Shown here in pieces: positions 10,851 through 23,442 of a stretch of 64,000 nucleotides of DNA. The first letter of the stretch is position 1. The number at the start of each line of letters is the position of its first letter. The DNA comes from Polytrichum commune (taxonomy: Eukaryota; Streptophyta; Polytrichopsida; Polytrichales; Polytrichaceae). The notes beneath the pieces are model-generated. The model was given only the letters and a program-made list of their open reading frames with translations, did not search any database and was not told the origin of the DNA. The stretch covers positions 56,134,758 through 56,198,757 of the forward strand of contig OX485805.1 of assembly GCA_950295325.1 (NCBI GenBank), given 5' to 3'. Both the position numbers and the translations under genes were made by a program.

Positions 10851-12450
10851 TAACAAACAAACTAGTACTACCATCCTAGGACTGACCTTCTCCCCCTCTC
10901 GCACCTATGCCGAGGGCCCACCGATCACCTGATAGGTAGTAAACCTGCCTTTGTGCCACAGAGACTCTTGAACAAAGGCATGCCAACAAGCTCAAATGCA
11001 TGTGTGTAAATCAATTGATGTGTTTTCTTTCTTGCTTTCTTTGGTGCGTGATTAGGTGATGATCAAAGTACACACACTTGGAAAGACACATGTTTAGATA
11101 ATATTGGACTACGGCTTCAAATTTATGAATGACTCCACGCACAATAAAGAATACATTTAGGAAGACCTATGTGTTTAGTTAATAAATCAACAAACATACA
11201 CTTCCAACAATCATAACTAATTCAAGGGTGGTCTAATTTTCAATTTGGTTTTTGTTGATATCTTTTCATAGATTTGCTAATGCAACACATATCTGAAGAG
11301 GTATAATTGATTAAAGAAGTTGGAGAATTTGCTCAATTCTTGGTTATGTTTACTTCAATTTGTTAATTTTTGAAATAGGGATGTTTTGCGAAGAAAACAA
11401 AATATGCTATGAGCATGGATTAACATTCCTTTGAAAAAATGCCCAGCTCTCTCATTCTCATGCATTCCTTGAATCCTCTTTAGCCCTCGTATGCATTGTG
11501 TTTGCTAAAGCTCTAGTAAGTTCCAAGATTATGACTATGTGTTCCACATGAAAAGTAGGGCCATGCAAAAAGTGACAAAATAACTATGCAAAACAAAAGA
11601 TGCGCAATAATGTAAGTGTACCATTTCAGTTTGAGACCCATTAAATGGACATTCAAAATAAAGGGTATTGTAGACAAGAAGCATATGTAGATTATCCCTC
11701 CAAAATTAAAATACCAAGTGGAGGCATAGCATGACTTACGTGTACACACAACATATCCACCATGTAGGACAACATGACATAAATAAGTGAGTGAAGGCTC
11801 CAACATAGGTAAGCTTATGAATTTGGTAGTTTTACACTTCATTAAATCAACTGTGAGGCAATGAAAGCATTGAGTGGCAACATGTCACTTGTAATTACAC
11901 AATCTTGCAATCATGAGGTGTTAGACAAGATCATAGTAGGTTACTCAAGAAGCAATTCATCCCATGCAAAAGGTGGGACATGACATACATGTGTAGCATA
12001 GATGGATGCCCTTACAATTGGTCATAGAAATTTCATACATAAATTATGACTCACTTTGAATTGCTAAATGAACAAGAAATTAACCTATAGAGTAGAGGCA
12101 CCCATTATCGATCACTTAAGAGATTTTGTGCCATATTTGGAGAAGTATAAGGCGGTGCAAATTTTCCCATCTAAGAAGATAGAATTTAGGAGGATTACAA
12201 ATTTTTTGGTAAGTTTATTCCTCAAATTGAAATTATTATGAATTTTTGAAGCCAAAAGTTGCTCCGAACATATCACCAATGTGTAGAATTTACCACAACT
12301 ACTCATTTTAACCATTTACTCCTCCTCACTTTAGCACACAAAACTAAGACATGTGTTATGATATTATTAATTTCGGCCTGATAAAAAATAATCCTAGCAT
12401 GATTTAAATTCCGGTACTCTATAGATTACACATGGGATCTTGATCAGTAA
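10851..12450. other. Intergenic, no gene seen
   Basis: AT-rich DNA with only short open frames that show no family motif. Runs such as CACATTGTGTTTG and GCATAGCATGAC suggest old repeat debris, but I cannot assign a family. Confidence 0.4.
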
Positions 12451-12910
12451 GGGCGTCCCCAGCAGCCTCGCCATAGGGCATGCCAACGCCAAAAATGGGG
12501 CATCCCGGGTTCTTAGGTGGCGGTACCGGCATAAATTGAGCCCCACCAATGTCCGGTCCGGCATAATTTAGAACCGGCCCGGGTATAGTAAAGGCCTTCC
12601 AACGCCATAAATGGTTCATATGGCGACCCTCCTCCGGCCCGCCAAGAGATTACTTTAATATCAGATACTCCGATATCCTACTTTATCCCATGTCAGATAA
12701 TAGGTGTCGTTGTCTTATTGATTGCTTCCTAATTATACCGGGGGTATGCCTAGGCTTTGGTGGGCTCTGACTCAAGATGAGCTGCCCCGCCCAAGATGGA
12801 GGGCTCCCCAAACACCCTAAACACCATATAATACATTATTTTTGGCGGGTTGCTTACTATCTCTCCTGGGCATGTCCTAACAGGTGCCTCTACTATAAAT
12901 TGGACCACTC
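12451..12910. mobile_element. Possible PIF/Harbinger-type MITE
   Basis: A GC-rich island of 460 bp lies between two TAA trinucleotides (12448-12450 and 12911-12913), the target type of PIF/Harbinger elements. The left end reads GGGCGTCCCC and the right end, reversed, reads GAGTGGTCC, which is a weak match. The base composition differs sharply from both flanks. No protein is encoded. The ends are too dissimilar for a firm call; it could also be another captured GC-rich fragment. Confidence 0.3.
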
Positions 12911-12913
12911 TAA

Positions 12914-14300
12914 ATACCCAAACTCGCCAATGTGTCTATAAGAGGTGTGGTATGAATGTTTATGCTCATATGGTGTTTGTGAATCACAAGAAAATGCAAA
13001 GATCAACTTAGGCTCTCAGCCACACAGAATGGCACAAGTGGCAAGGCACTTTTTAGCCAAGCTGGAGCAGCACGTGTCGTCATCTCAGCCACCGTGCGAT
13101 TTCATCGTCGTCCTCCATTCACCGGAAACCCTAATGCGCTCGCCACCGGCCCCACACGTTTCCATGAACTTGCCATTTCCAATCGGATGCCTCCTAGAGT
13201 CCGCAATTCGAAGGCCGACATGTCGACACAACCGCCGTCATCATTAGCACAAACGGAGTCTCTTGCTTGACGAATAAATCCGAATCGTTTTGATCCCGAT
13301 TTGAGGTTGTCTTGGGGAATAACGTATTCGGGTAGAGAGAGAGAGAGAAACAGAGAGAGACAGCGACAGAGACAGAGACAGATAGGGACTGTGGCTGCTG
13401 TGGCGGAGGTGTCTCTATCTACTACAATTAAGGTTTGAGCTTGAATTCCTCTGCGGTTGGATTGAATTTCTCCTTTTGCTTGAGTTTGGATTCTGGAATG
13501 ATGTCTTGCCGTGCATGGGAAGAGAAAGAGTGCCATGTTGATGATGTGTTGCAGCCAATTTCCAATGTTTGCCCCATGTGAAAGGGTGGTCGTCCCGACC
13601 CTAAGGAAGCTGGTCCTGTTGCGTGATTTTCGAAACACATGAAAACCTTGTGTCAACAATTCGTTAGGAGGTTTTCGTTCCGTTGAATTTTCTTCCCTGA
13701 GGACAATAGGAAATACCTTTACATGGAGAACCAGGAAAGAGGAGATTGTTTTTTGTGTCTCAATTTGCCAATTTCCTCGTATGGGGAGCTGCTGAATTTC
13801 ATCTATTTAAGATTGAGTTGGATCCATAGATGGTGTCAAACTAGAAGGATGCGGATGATGAGATTGAAGTATGCCACGGTGACATCTTTGAAAACATTGT
13901 AGCTGTTATTTCTTCTAGAGGACTCTTCCATAATGGTATTGTTAGTTCAGAACTTCATGGAAGCATATGCTTCAACTCGCAAGATCCAATTATGGGCAGG
14001 AGGGCATGAGAGCTTAGCAGTGAATGAAATTGTGTGCAACACATATTAGGTCTCTGTTGTATCAAATATCTGAACATGGCAAGGAGCCAAGGAAGTGTCA
14101 CTCGACTATTGGACAAGAATATGTCATCGCTGTACAACGAAGTCGGGGTTTAAGTTGTATCGGCGAACGTGTGTAATTCAATTGTGGTGTTGACGACGTT
14201 GCAATCTCTAGTCGGTCGATGGCTTTGTGTGGCTTCTTATAAAATAATATTTTATTGGTGACTTGCATGCAGTGCTAAATTGTTATTGAAGCAGCCGAAT
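12914..14300 (+). other. SKIP14 promoter and probable 5' leader
   Basis: A purine-rich stretch at about 13333-13383 (GAGAGAGA and CAGAGACAGA) is typical of plant 5' leaders. An AG splice acceptor just before 14273 (TTGCATGCAG) suggests a non-coding first exon and a leader intron ending about 30 bp upstream of the ATG. Open frames on the minus strand at 13102-13659 have no known motif and are read as shadows. Confidence 0.4.
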
Positions 14301-15847
14301 ATGTCAGGAGTTGGTGTCAATGGATTGCCTCAATTTGGACTAACTGTAGCTGGAGGCCCTGGGGGAGGCCCGAGCTCGACAAACACTTGGTTTGGAGATG
14401 GGCTTGGGAATGAAACATCCTTGAAATTAGAAGACCTAGCCATTGTAACGGAAGAGAAAGTAGAGGCTCCTCCCCATAATGGTTGTATTCCTGAGGCGCT
14501 TTTTTACACACTTCCATATTTAGGTCTAAAGGAGCTGTTGATTCTTGAACTAGTAAGTAAGCAGTTACGAGATGCTGTTCGAGGCGATGTCCTGTTGTGG
14601 CAACAGTTGCATGTGAACGCCCCATTGAATAAGAAGTTCACAAATGATGCTTTGCTGAGACTTGCAAGCCGAGGGCAAGGCCGACTCCGTTCTGTCAGTT
14701 TGGTCAAGTGTGTGAAGATAACGGATGATGGGATCGAAACAGTACTTGCATCAAACCCCATGCTTCAAAAGGTACTTCACAACGATCTAGGAAAATCTTA
14801 GTGGTCCTCAATGTATTTGCTGAAACATTTTGTCAGAAATCGTTGTTTCCTGTTATTCTGAACAAGTACGTTTCTATGTCTGGACCAGTGCATGAATATG
14901 CAGTCTGCTATTTACTTAAAACAAATGAGAAAATTCTTCCTTGAATTTTGTGTAGACGAGTTGACAGCTTCATGTGCTTGTTGATTCAGCTTAGCCTTCC
15001 AGGTTGTACTGGAGTAAGTATCGACTCGATATTGAGAATGGTGAAGATGCAAACACAAGATCGGTCCCCAGATATGCCTGGTTTGAAGCAGCTTCAGATC
15101 CGAGGATTGTATGGTGTCACTAGGGAGATTCTTGACAACCTGCAAACTATGCTACAACCTGAAGGAGATCCAGAATCTCAATCAACTGATTGCAGTCCTC
15201 AGTTTTATAAGAACAATGACATTTCTCCTGCTTGTGACGAGGAGCGGGTGATAGATATTGAGGCATGCCCCAAGTGTGGAAATGCTCGGGTGGTGTTTGA
15301 TTGTACTCGAGAGACATGCCAGCAAAGGAAGAGCGTTTTGCTCCAACAATGTCGGGGCTGCTACTTGTGCATTGCTCGGTGTGTGGAGTGTGGCACGTGC
15401 ATCAATGGGGAAGAATACGAAGAAACTTTCTGCCTTGACTTGCTGTGTTTGGATTGCTGGCAGCGGCTACCCAAGTGCTTAGAGTGCAATCGGGCAGGGT
15501 GTACTCAACATGCAGATAATTTACAAAGCTCAGACAGGGTCAGCTTCACGTGTGCTGTATGCCAAGGAATCCTACCGGGTGAGGGTGGTACTGAGTTTTA
15601 ATTGGCCTGAGCCCCTCAAAGGGTGGAGTCCTCGAGCTTTTGAAGTTCTGCTACACAACCAAAGTTTGTTAGAACAAGTGCGTTTCAACTGGGTTTGCTT
15701 ATCATTGATTGAAGTGTGTAATTGATATGCTCAGGACACAACGATCTTGAGTTTTCACAATTACCTGGGGAGATTCCTGGGGTCATCACGGGGCCAGAAG
15801 AAGACACGGGCTTCTGTGAGTGTCCAATTGACAATGACTTCTTGTAG
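14301..15847 (+). CDS. SKIP14: F-box protein SKIP14-like, with cysteine-rich C-terminal half
   Basis: This is probably a substrate receptor of an SCF ubiquitin ligase. Exons 14301-14771, 14990-15578 and 15735-15847 give 390 residues. Residues about 63-107 form the F-box (CIPEALFYTLPYLGLKEL, then DVLLWQQLHV). A leucine-rich repeat-like stretch follows (RLRSVSLVKCVKITDDGIE, LSLPGCTGVSIDSIL, IRGLYGVTRE). Residues about 250-348 are rich in CxxC pairs (CPKC, CRGC, CVEC, CLDC, CLEC, CAVC) and contain YEETFCLDLLCLDCW, all as in plant SKIP14. The third exon is a choice: the GTGAGG donor at 15579 and TCAG acceptor at 15734 keep frame and add 37 residues (GHNDLEF...PIDNDFL). Without that splice the frame ends at 15601, giving 360 residues. 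The substrate is unknown. Confidence 0.88.
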
Positions 15848-17641
15848 TGTTTTCTTAAGCTGAATCTTTTATTAATTTCAGCATGACCATCTGGGTATGG
15901 TGTTCCCCCTTGAGAAGGGCCTTAGAAGCACATCATAGTGTGAGGACTATTAACCAGCCAGGTTACCTAGGCTTCTGTTGGGTGATAAATGACATTGGTG
16001 TGATATATGCTGGGTGCGGCTGCAAATGTGGTGGCATCCCACGATTGCGGTATCAGGAGGATGCAAAACCCTCTACCTCAGCTTGTCTACTGGCAAAAAA
16101 AAAATCAAGCTACTGCTACAGGTGTAGGTAGTGAAGGTTAATCTGTGATGCTAGTCCGTTGAAGGGTTCTGGGAGCCCTAAATGTTAACTGGCACATTTT
16201 TGGACAATTGATGATAGTTATTGGGAAAACTATTCCCTTCAGTAATCAATTCCACAGGTTGTTCCTTGAGGAACTGGTGTGACTTTCTGGGGGACAATTA
16301 ACCAGGAGGTGCGTTTGTGGTGAAATCAACTCTTCATCACCTGGTCCTTGCTGAGACAATTTAGCCTGTTGCAGAGGCTTTCTATATTGAAACTGCAACC
16401 CTGATTTTGAAGGGTATGAGTTGATTTAAGGAAACGGTTTCAGCCCTGGAGGAGATTTGGTTGACAGTTTGCAAAGCCTGCAACCAATCTTGTGCATATG
16501 GAACTATTTGCCTTCTTTTGTGGGGAGCAAACATATCCAATTGTATGAGAGGACGCTGGGTAGCAATTTGGTATTTATTCACAAGGTGTTCTAACTCGAA
16601 CCTTTGACTCTATTAGAGGAGCTCTTCTATTCCTCATTAGTTGAGCACAAGAGATTTCTCTAGAAACTCTCAGAAGGTCCCTCAGTACCATTTATAGTCA
16701 TTGAATATTTATAGTCATTGGAACATTGTTGTTGTGAGTGCACTCAGGATTTGCCCCTTACAAGAACTTCTTCAATTCAGAATTCTGTACGTTTGGTTGT
16801 AGTTCTGTAATAGAAGTACTGGTCATTTGTTAAATACTCTCTTGAATGATGTTCCACCTTTTTGATGTTAAAATGTTTGGTGCAAGATTTGGAGGGCATT
16901 ACATTACAGTCCCAAGGAAGCTTGTACCAAATGCTTATATTATTGGATTGCGTACATCCACTATTGAATACCTCACATCCTCAATGATCTCTGGCTGCTT
17001 TGATCCTGTACTAATCTTATGCCAGTTATCAGTGGTTGGACTCCTTGACGAGGTATTTTCCTTTGCAAGTGTCAAATGCACCGTAGAATTGTGATCTTCA
17101 ATGTTATGTTTGCAAAAGTGCTGACCAGCAAGAGTTAGTCTCAATTTTAAAGACATCTTCTAAACTAAGCATAGGCCATTCACGGTCCATAAGATGTATC
17201 GAGTTTGTTACTTGCTTGACCCATATGAAGAATGTGTTGAAAGAAAGTTTCCCATTCTTGATTCTTTGAACCCTCAACAATGCAGTGATAATGTGATAGA
17301 GCTATGATTATGTACTGGGTGCAAGATTGTCACCTGACTCCAGAATCATGTGCCAGCTGCTGGTGGATTTGAAGGCCTAATCAAATATCTTTTAGGTTAG
17401 GACAAATGTATGATTTCTCAAGAAACTGTTGAAAATGTGGGTTTATAAGGTATGCTGTCCTAGTATTGAGGGGATGGCCTTTCATCGAGGTCTAAGGAAT
17501 GCATTCCAAAAAAAGGGTATAGGTTTAGGGAGGGGAGGTGTTGGAGTCAGGGGGAGCCCATTGGAAGCACTTATATGGAAAAGGCATGTACTGAAATTAA
17601 AGAACACAATCTTCCTTTATATGACAAGGTGATTAAGCATA
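15848..17641. other. SKIP14 3' flank and intergenic DNA
   Basis: Probably the SKIP14 3' UTR in its first part. Short open frames near 15883-16131 and 16846-17094 have no recognisable motif. Nothing else is seen. Confidence 0.4.
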
Positions 17642-18190
17642 GCGGACATTAAACACCCCCCATGAATTTTTGGGGGGAGGTGGATAGGGGCCGGGGCCTA
17701 CGATGTGGCACCTCCAGGCAGCCCCTATAAAAACAAATTAAAAATTTCAAAACCCGACCAAAAATTGTTGCTTGCTCCGCCTGACTTTGAAAAATGAAAT
17801 TGCCCTTGCATTCTCGAAGGCCGCTTTTCCATATAACCCATTTTGAGTGCACTTCATTTTCAAGGTTCAAAATCCAATATATATGTTCACTTTCATTGAG
17901 TAAATAAGCAATTGATTGGGATTTCCTTTTCAAAGTGAAATTTTCAATAAAGCATGTAATCAACTTGGAAGGCAAAAACATTACAAAACCCTCATTAGCA
18001 CTGAGGTTATAATTTTTGTGACTTACCATCGAAAGGGTCTTTGTCGTTCTTAAATGGAACCAAAATTAGTGTTTGATTTTTAATATGTTTATTTTATAAT
18101 AGTCTAGTTAATACCCTCTACTTTCACAAAGTTTTCATACACATTCAAACTAATTAAGTGTGATTAAATGTAATTAAGTAGATCAAGTAT
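17642..18190. mobile_element. Mutator-like inverted-repeat element, copy 2 (single arm)
   Basis: The segment starts GCGGACATTAAACACCCCCC, the same end as the 22.2-kb copy, and continues in the same order through CCCGACCAAAA, ATTGCCCTTGCATTCTCGA, TTTTGAGTGCACTTCATTTT, TCCAATATATATGT, GAGGTTATAATTTTTGTGAC and ATTAAGTGTGATTAAATG. It equals one arm of that element. No reversed arm follows within the next kilobases, so it is truncated or a solo arm. Confidence 0.72.
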
Positions 18191-20997
18191 TGAGCTTGGA
18201 AGTAGACAATATCCCAAGGTATTGTGCCGATATTGGACGAGGGTTAAATTGGCATCAATAGATGGTACTTCGCAATTGAGGAGACTTCCAATCTCTCGAG
18301 TGTTGCTTGATTTCAAAATGAAGTTAAACATAATATTCTTTGATTACCGAATTCTTGTCATTGCCATTTGCCCACCGCAACTTCAATCCCAACCCCAAAA
18401 CCTCAATATTGGATGATAATAAAGTTGAGGAAGGACCACCCAATGCCAAATCCTTGCAGCAATTAGCCCTTCATGAACCTACATTGTCATCCAATATGTA
18501 TTGAGGTATTCGGGTTGAGGTTAGGGTGATCTTTCTCTATGCATCTACTAAAGCCAAGACTATCAAGGGTTACTAGATTCAATTTCACTCAAAGTTTGTG
18601 AAATGGAAGTTGGTCTTTCAATTGAGCTCAAGGTTGCTCCATCACTATAAGTTGCATAAACTCTTACTATGGCACTTTTAGAATCTTCCCCTTGAAGTTG
18701 AGGTTGATCGAGCACACTTCCTTGTTTGCAAAAACAATGAGACTGTTGTCAAAGTAGGTAACTCCCATATAAAATGGACAGGTGTTCAACATTAAAACAT
18801 GGGGCGCAATGGGTTTGGTGTACCTTGTGTCATAATTAAAAAAATAAAGATAAAAACAAAAATTTATCTTCAAGATTATTTTATAGAAAATAAGTGAGTT
18901 TTTAAAACAATCTCTACCTAGTGAGTGTAGTCTAGCCTAAAAAATGTGAAAATTTGTAAAATATATATAAACCTTTGAGAAAATATGTATATATATATAT
19001 ATAAATCAATAAGGTGGTTTTGCTAATAAATGACATCATAATATTATTAATATAAGGATCCAAAAGTTGCCTAAATTCCCTTAAACACCTTGATTTATTA
19101 AAAACTATCTTAATTTTTTTAAACCTCATTCTTAAGTTTCAATACCATTTTGCCATATCAAAGCAAGATTAGTATCTTTCGAGAACAAGATTGTTGTTGT
19201 TTTTATTGTTGTTGATGTTGTTGTTCTTCCCCGGGTTCGATTATTTGAGTCTTGCAATGGACTCAACCCAAATGACACAATGTGGTTGTACACCAAGCAC
19301 TACATCAAGGAGTATTAATATGGTGATTTTAATTTAAAGAAGAGTAGTCCCTCTTTATGTTTCACATATCCAATCTATACATTGAGCAATCCATGTTTTA
19401 AGTCACATGATGAAAATGAATTTCTCACAATACACATGGGATACTATTTGGTCAAAGATTGTAAGGTTTTGATACTTGATTCCCTTATAGAGGAGTTGCA
19501 ACTTTTCCTTATCTATGTTGCATATATGAAGGGGCGGAGGAGTTTAAATGGGGATGAAAGATTGAGTTGAATATTTTTATGTTATTGAAGATTTGGGGAG
19601 CAAATACACAACATGGGTGCACTCAAATTTCACTTGGATGCAAATTCATATACTATAATTTGATGACTAATGTGACAAAGGAGTCTATTTTGATTTTCTC
19701 CTTGACATTATATATTGTATCAAAAATAGTTCCAATCCCATAACCATCAAATATTTCATTAAAGACTTGACGAGGCTTGTAGAAATTATGTGTCTAGGTC
19801 ATGCATTTTAAAGCCCCTTGGACATTTAATGCTTAAATGTTTGAGATTGGAAGGCAATTGCCAAGCATGTTAGTCACTCCAACAGTTAAAGACTTGAGAA
19901 ATGGAAGGCAAATCCATGGTATTAAAAGTTGCATTGTTGTTGTTCCTACTCCTCCTCCTCCTCTTCCTGAATAATATGATACTCCTCCTGCAATGGTCAA
20001 CCAAATGACAAAATTTGGAGGGTCATGCATCAACGAACACATGACATGTATGCATGACATTACTAATTGATTTCAAAAACATGTTGATCTTCTTGGCCAC
20101 CTCGATGTATGTCAAATGCAATGTCAATATCCCCCACTGGTATCATATAAGTCACATATTATGGTGAGATCCCTCAAATATGTGGCATATTTTCGCACTT
20201 AACACCAATGTTACCTCTGTACAAGGCATGTCCACCTTACACTTTTTCCCACGTCCACGTGGTGCACAAGATGGACTTTAAGAAGGGGCTCACAATACTC
20301 CACAAATTTACATGCATACCACAAATCAATATCTTAAAACTCAATAGAAAAACTTAGAATGCCCTTCTCGTGTTTGGACTCCATGAACATATGAACTTGT
20401 GACCAGCCAACCACCGAATTTCTCATTGAGAGACACAAAGCCTTGTCACAAAGTGCAATTAAATACTTAACCCACATTATCCTCAATAAATGCAAAATAA
20501 AAAACAAACAACCCCCGGTCCCATTAAATTAGTTTGTTCGTAATATCTCTTGGTCCACCTATCATAAAATAAACAATAAGTCGTCTTCCTGCTCCGCATG
20601 TTCACGAGAGCATGAGTATATAGTGGTGAATGCACATCGCACTTCAATGTATCATATTGATCTTGCTTTTTCTCTTCCATTTTTGTTGCTGGAGTACAAT
20701 GAACATGGAGCATTGATCACTAGTTACAGATGAACCGGTTGAGTTTGAAAAATAACTGGTACAAGTTCAAGACTTCCGAAAAATTGCCAATCAATTCAGA
20801 GGAATTTAGAGAATAGACCTCAAATCAATAAAGAAAAATAGAAACATGTCAACATGTAACTGGTTGGACTTGGAAACACTGGATCTCAACCGGTTATTCT
20901 CAAAAATCTCCCCGGACACTGCTGGAGTAGACAAAGAGCCGAAGACTAGAGCGGAAGGTGTGCATTTTGCTTTTCCTTCTGTTTGGTGAAGCTTATT
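18191..20997. other. AT-rich intergenic DNA without recognised gene
   Basis: Contains simple AT repeats (about 18957-19003) and a GTT-rich stretch (about 19190-19225). Many short broken frames could be retroelement debris, but I recognise no domain. Confidence 0.4.
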
Positions 20998-21008
20998 TTC
21001 CCATATTG
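20998..21008 (+). promoter_or_regulatory. Upstream sequence element (USE) of the U2 gene
   Basis: TTCCCATATTG matches the plant snRNA USE consensus RTCCCACATCG at 8 of 11 positions. It lies 63-73 bp before the RNA start. The following TATA box begins 31 bp after it, the spacing that in plants directs RNA polymerase II rather than III. Confidence 0.65.
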
Positions 21009-21039
21009 TTGGCATGAGAAGCGGTGAGGATATCATAAC

Positions 21040-21046
21040 TATATAG
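21040..21046 (+). promoter_or_regulatory. TATA box of the U2 gene
   Basis: TATATAG is centred about 28 bp upstream of the U2 start at 21071, as in plant snRNA genes. Confidence 0.65.
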
Positions 21047-21070
21047 TGCGAAGGCGCAGGCTAGAGAAGC

Positions 21071-21265
21071 ATACCTTTCTCGGCCTTTTGGCTAAGATCA
21101 AGTGTAGTATCTGTTCTTATCAGTTTAATATCTGATACGAGGCTCATCGAGTCTCATGATATTAATCTAATTTTTTCTTGGGTGTGATGCTCATCCGGCA
21201 GCTTGCTGCCTGAGCTTGCGAGTGTCGCCTTGGTATTGCACTACTTCCTAGGCTGGTGCAACCCT
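21071..21265 (+). ncRNA. RNU2: U2 spliceosomal RNA
   Basis: U2 snRNA pairs with the intron branch site in the spliceosome. The 5' half is the conserved plant U2 sequence: ATACCTTTCTCGGCCTTTTG at the start, then GGCTAAGATCAAGTGTAGTA with the branch-site-pairing GTAGTA at 21104-21109, and CTTATCAGTTTAATATCTG. An Sm-type site AATTTTTTCTTGG follows, then a hairpin GGCAGCTTGCTGCC and the last stem-loop TTGCACTACTTCC...GGCTGGTGCAA. The 3' end is estimated from the family length of about 195 nt and the closing of the last stem. The USE and TATA box are present, so the gene is probably functional, not a retro-copy. Confidence 0.95.
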
Positions 21266-22226
21266 CCCTTTCGGGACCCATACAACGTAAACAGGAAAAA
21301 GAGTTTTGAAGTATCTACGTTTTAAACAGGCTAACCAACTTTATAAATTCTTCTACGGAATTCATGTTTCGGTCCTCTAATTTGGATTTCCAGATGATTG
21401 TTCGAATTCAGCGGTTTAGATATGCAGTCTGGAGAGCACCTCTGTCGCACTCAGAAAACTACCTGATCTGTCTGGGCATTTTGCTTTTTCGCCGTAAGGG
21501 CTAATTAAGGTTACTTGATTATGCTGTAAGTCGTAGGAGATTTAAGAATGTGTTTCAGTGACCGTAGCAAGAGGTATGAATATAAGAGCCATGTCTTACA
21601 CTCTGGGAGAATTCTGATGGAACTGTGAAGACAGCCTTGTTCTCCATGTAAGATCTGGGCAAAACATGACTTCTGTTTTTTACGTAGAGATTGAAACAGT
21701 TTGTTTGCTGTGTTCCTTTGTATGTGAGATCTGACTCGAGTTGGAGTTGCAAGAATGTGAGATATTCGTTAGTGTGGTGTTTGAAACACCAACTGCGAGT
21801 AATCGAGAGATTAGGCTGCACAGGTCACGGCTGACAAGTGTGCTTGTTGGAGAGGATTGGTAAGCCGGTTGCTCTTCGAGAACCATACCAGATTGCTCCA
21901 TATTCCGAACTTCACAAGTAGATATTACTTAGACACAGTACTCAACCCTTACAATCCTGAAGGGGGGGAACATTCAGACCCAATTGCGAACCTAATGTTA
22001 GTACCGATGAGGTCGCTACGATGAAGCGCTCCAAACCCTAATGCGTCAATTGCGAACGTCAATGTTTAAGACCCAAGGTCTCATATACTGTAGACAAGTC
22101 ACAAACAGGTGCGAAATTTGTGGTTTGTCGTCAATCTGGGAGGGCTTCTGGTAGCTCCTTTTCCACGTTTTCCCACCGACAGATGAATTCGATGCCCCCG
22201 CTCGAACGAACTTGTTCGCAACCGCA
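21266..22226. other. U2 3' flank and intergenic DNA
   Basis: CATACAACGTAAAC at about 21279-21292 loosely fits the plant snRNA 3' processing box (CA-N-AGT-N-AA). Otherwise no gene is recognised. Confidence 0.35.
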
Positions 22227-22235
22227 GTGGTTTCG

Positions 22236-23442
22236 GGCGGACATTAAGTTCCTCCATACGAACTTTCAGGGGTGTCAGATCCGGGCGGGGGCAGCCTCCA
22301 GGAAAATTTCTGAACCCGACCGAAAACTACTGCCCGCCCCGCCCAACTTCGAAAAAAATATTGCCCTTGCATTCTTGAAGGCCGCTTGACTACAAATCCC
22401 ATATTGAGTGCACTTCGCCTTCAAGGTCTAAAATCCAATATATATGTGCACTTCCAATTAGTAAATAAGCAATTCATTGGGGTTTCATTCTGGAAATGAA
22501 ACCATCAATGAAGCACGCAATTAACTTGGAGGTCAAATAAAATTACAAAATCCTCATTAACATTGAGGTTATAATTTTTACGACTTACCATTTGAAATTG
22601 TCTTTTGTCATTCTAAAATGACACTTAAATTTAGTGTGCTGATTTAGTATGTATACTTTATAATATTTTAGTAACACCGCCTACTTTCACAAGTATTCAT
22701 ACACATTCAAACCAATTAAGTGTGATTTAATGTCATTAAGTCTAATTAATTTTGGATTAATCCTAGTTAAGCCCAAATAAATCAGAAAAGCATGCTTACC
22801 AAATTAAGTAAGACTAATTAATTATAAATTTTAATTAATGGAATTAAATATAATTAATTCCAGTAATTAAATGAACCAATTCATTCCATTAATTAATTCA
22901 TTCCAGTCATTCATTTCAGTAATTAAATGAGTTAACTAATTAATTCCAGTAATTAAATTAATTAATTACATGTGTATGAATACTTGTGAAAGTAGGCAGC
23001 GTTACTAAAATATTATAAAATATACATACTAAATCAGCACACTAAATTTAAGTGTCATTTTAGAATGACAAAAGACAATTTCAAATGGTAAGTCGTAAAA
23101 ATTATAACCTCAATGTTAATGAGGATTTTGTAATTTCATTTGACCTCCAAGTTAATTACATGCTTCATTGATGGTTTCATTTCCAAAATGAAATCCCAAA
23201 GAATTGCTTGTTTACTAATTGGAAGTGCACATATATATTGGATTTTAGACCTTGAAGGCAAAGTGCACTCTCAATATGGGATTTGTAGGCAAGCGGCCTT
23301 CAAGAATGCAAGGGCAACATTTTTTTCGAAGTTGGGCGGGGCGGGCAGCAGTTTTCGGTCGGGTTCAAAAATTCCCCTGGAGGCTGCCCCCCGCCCGGAT
23401 CTGACACCCCCATAGGTCGTAGGGGCGAACTTAATGTCCGGC
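22236..23442. mobile_element. Non-autonomous Mutator-like inverted-repeat element, copy 3 (complete)
   Basis: The element is 1,207 bp. Its two arms of about 470 bp are near-perfect inverted repeats: the left begins GGCGGACATTAAGTTC, the right reversed begins GCCGGACATTAAGTTC, and both run on through GGTGTCAGATCCGGGCGG, TTGCCCTTGCATTCTTGAAG and GTGCACTT. The flanks are an exact 9-bp direct repeat, GTGGTTTCG, at 22227-22235 and 23443-23451. A 9-bp duplication with long terminal inverted repeats is the mark of Mutator-like elements. The core (about 22740-22965) is built of AATTAATT repeats and encodes nothing. A transposase must come from elsewhere. Confidence 0.88.

Noticed and set aside
13102-13659. 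185-codon minus-strand frame upstream of SKIP14
   Set aside because: It lies over the probable SKIP14 leader, includes the GAGA stretch as SLSLFLSLS-type low complexity, and has no family motif.
19160-19250. GGGTTCGATT resembling a tRNA T-loop
   Set aside because: The preceding bases are a GTT-rich simple repeat with no acceptor, D or anticodon stem, so it is not a tRNA.
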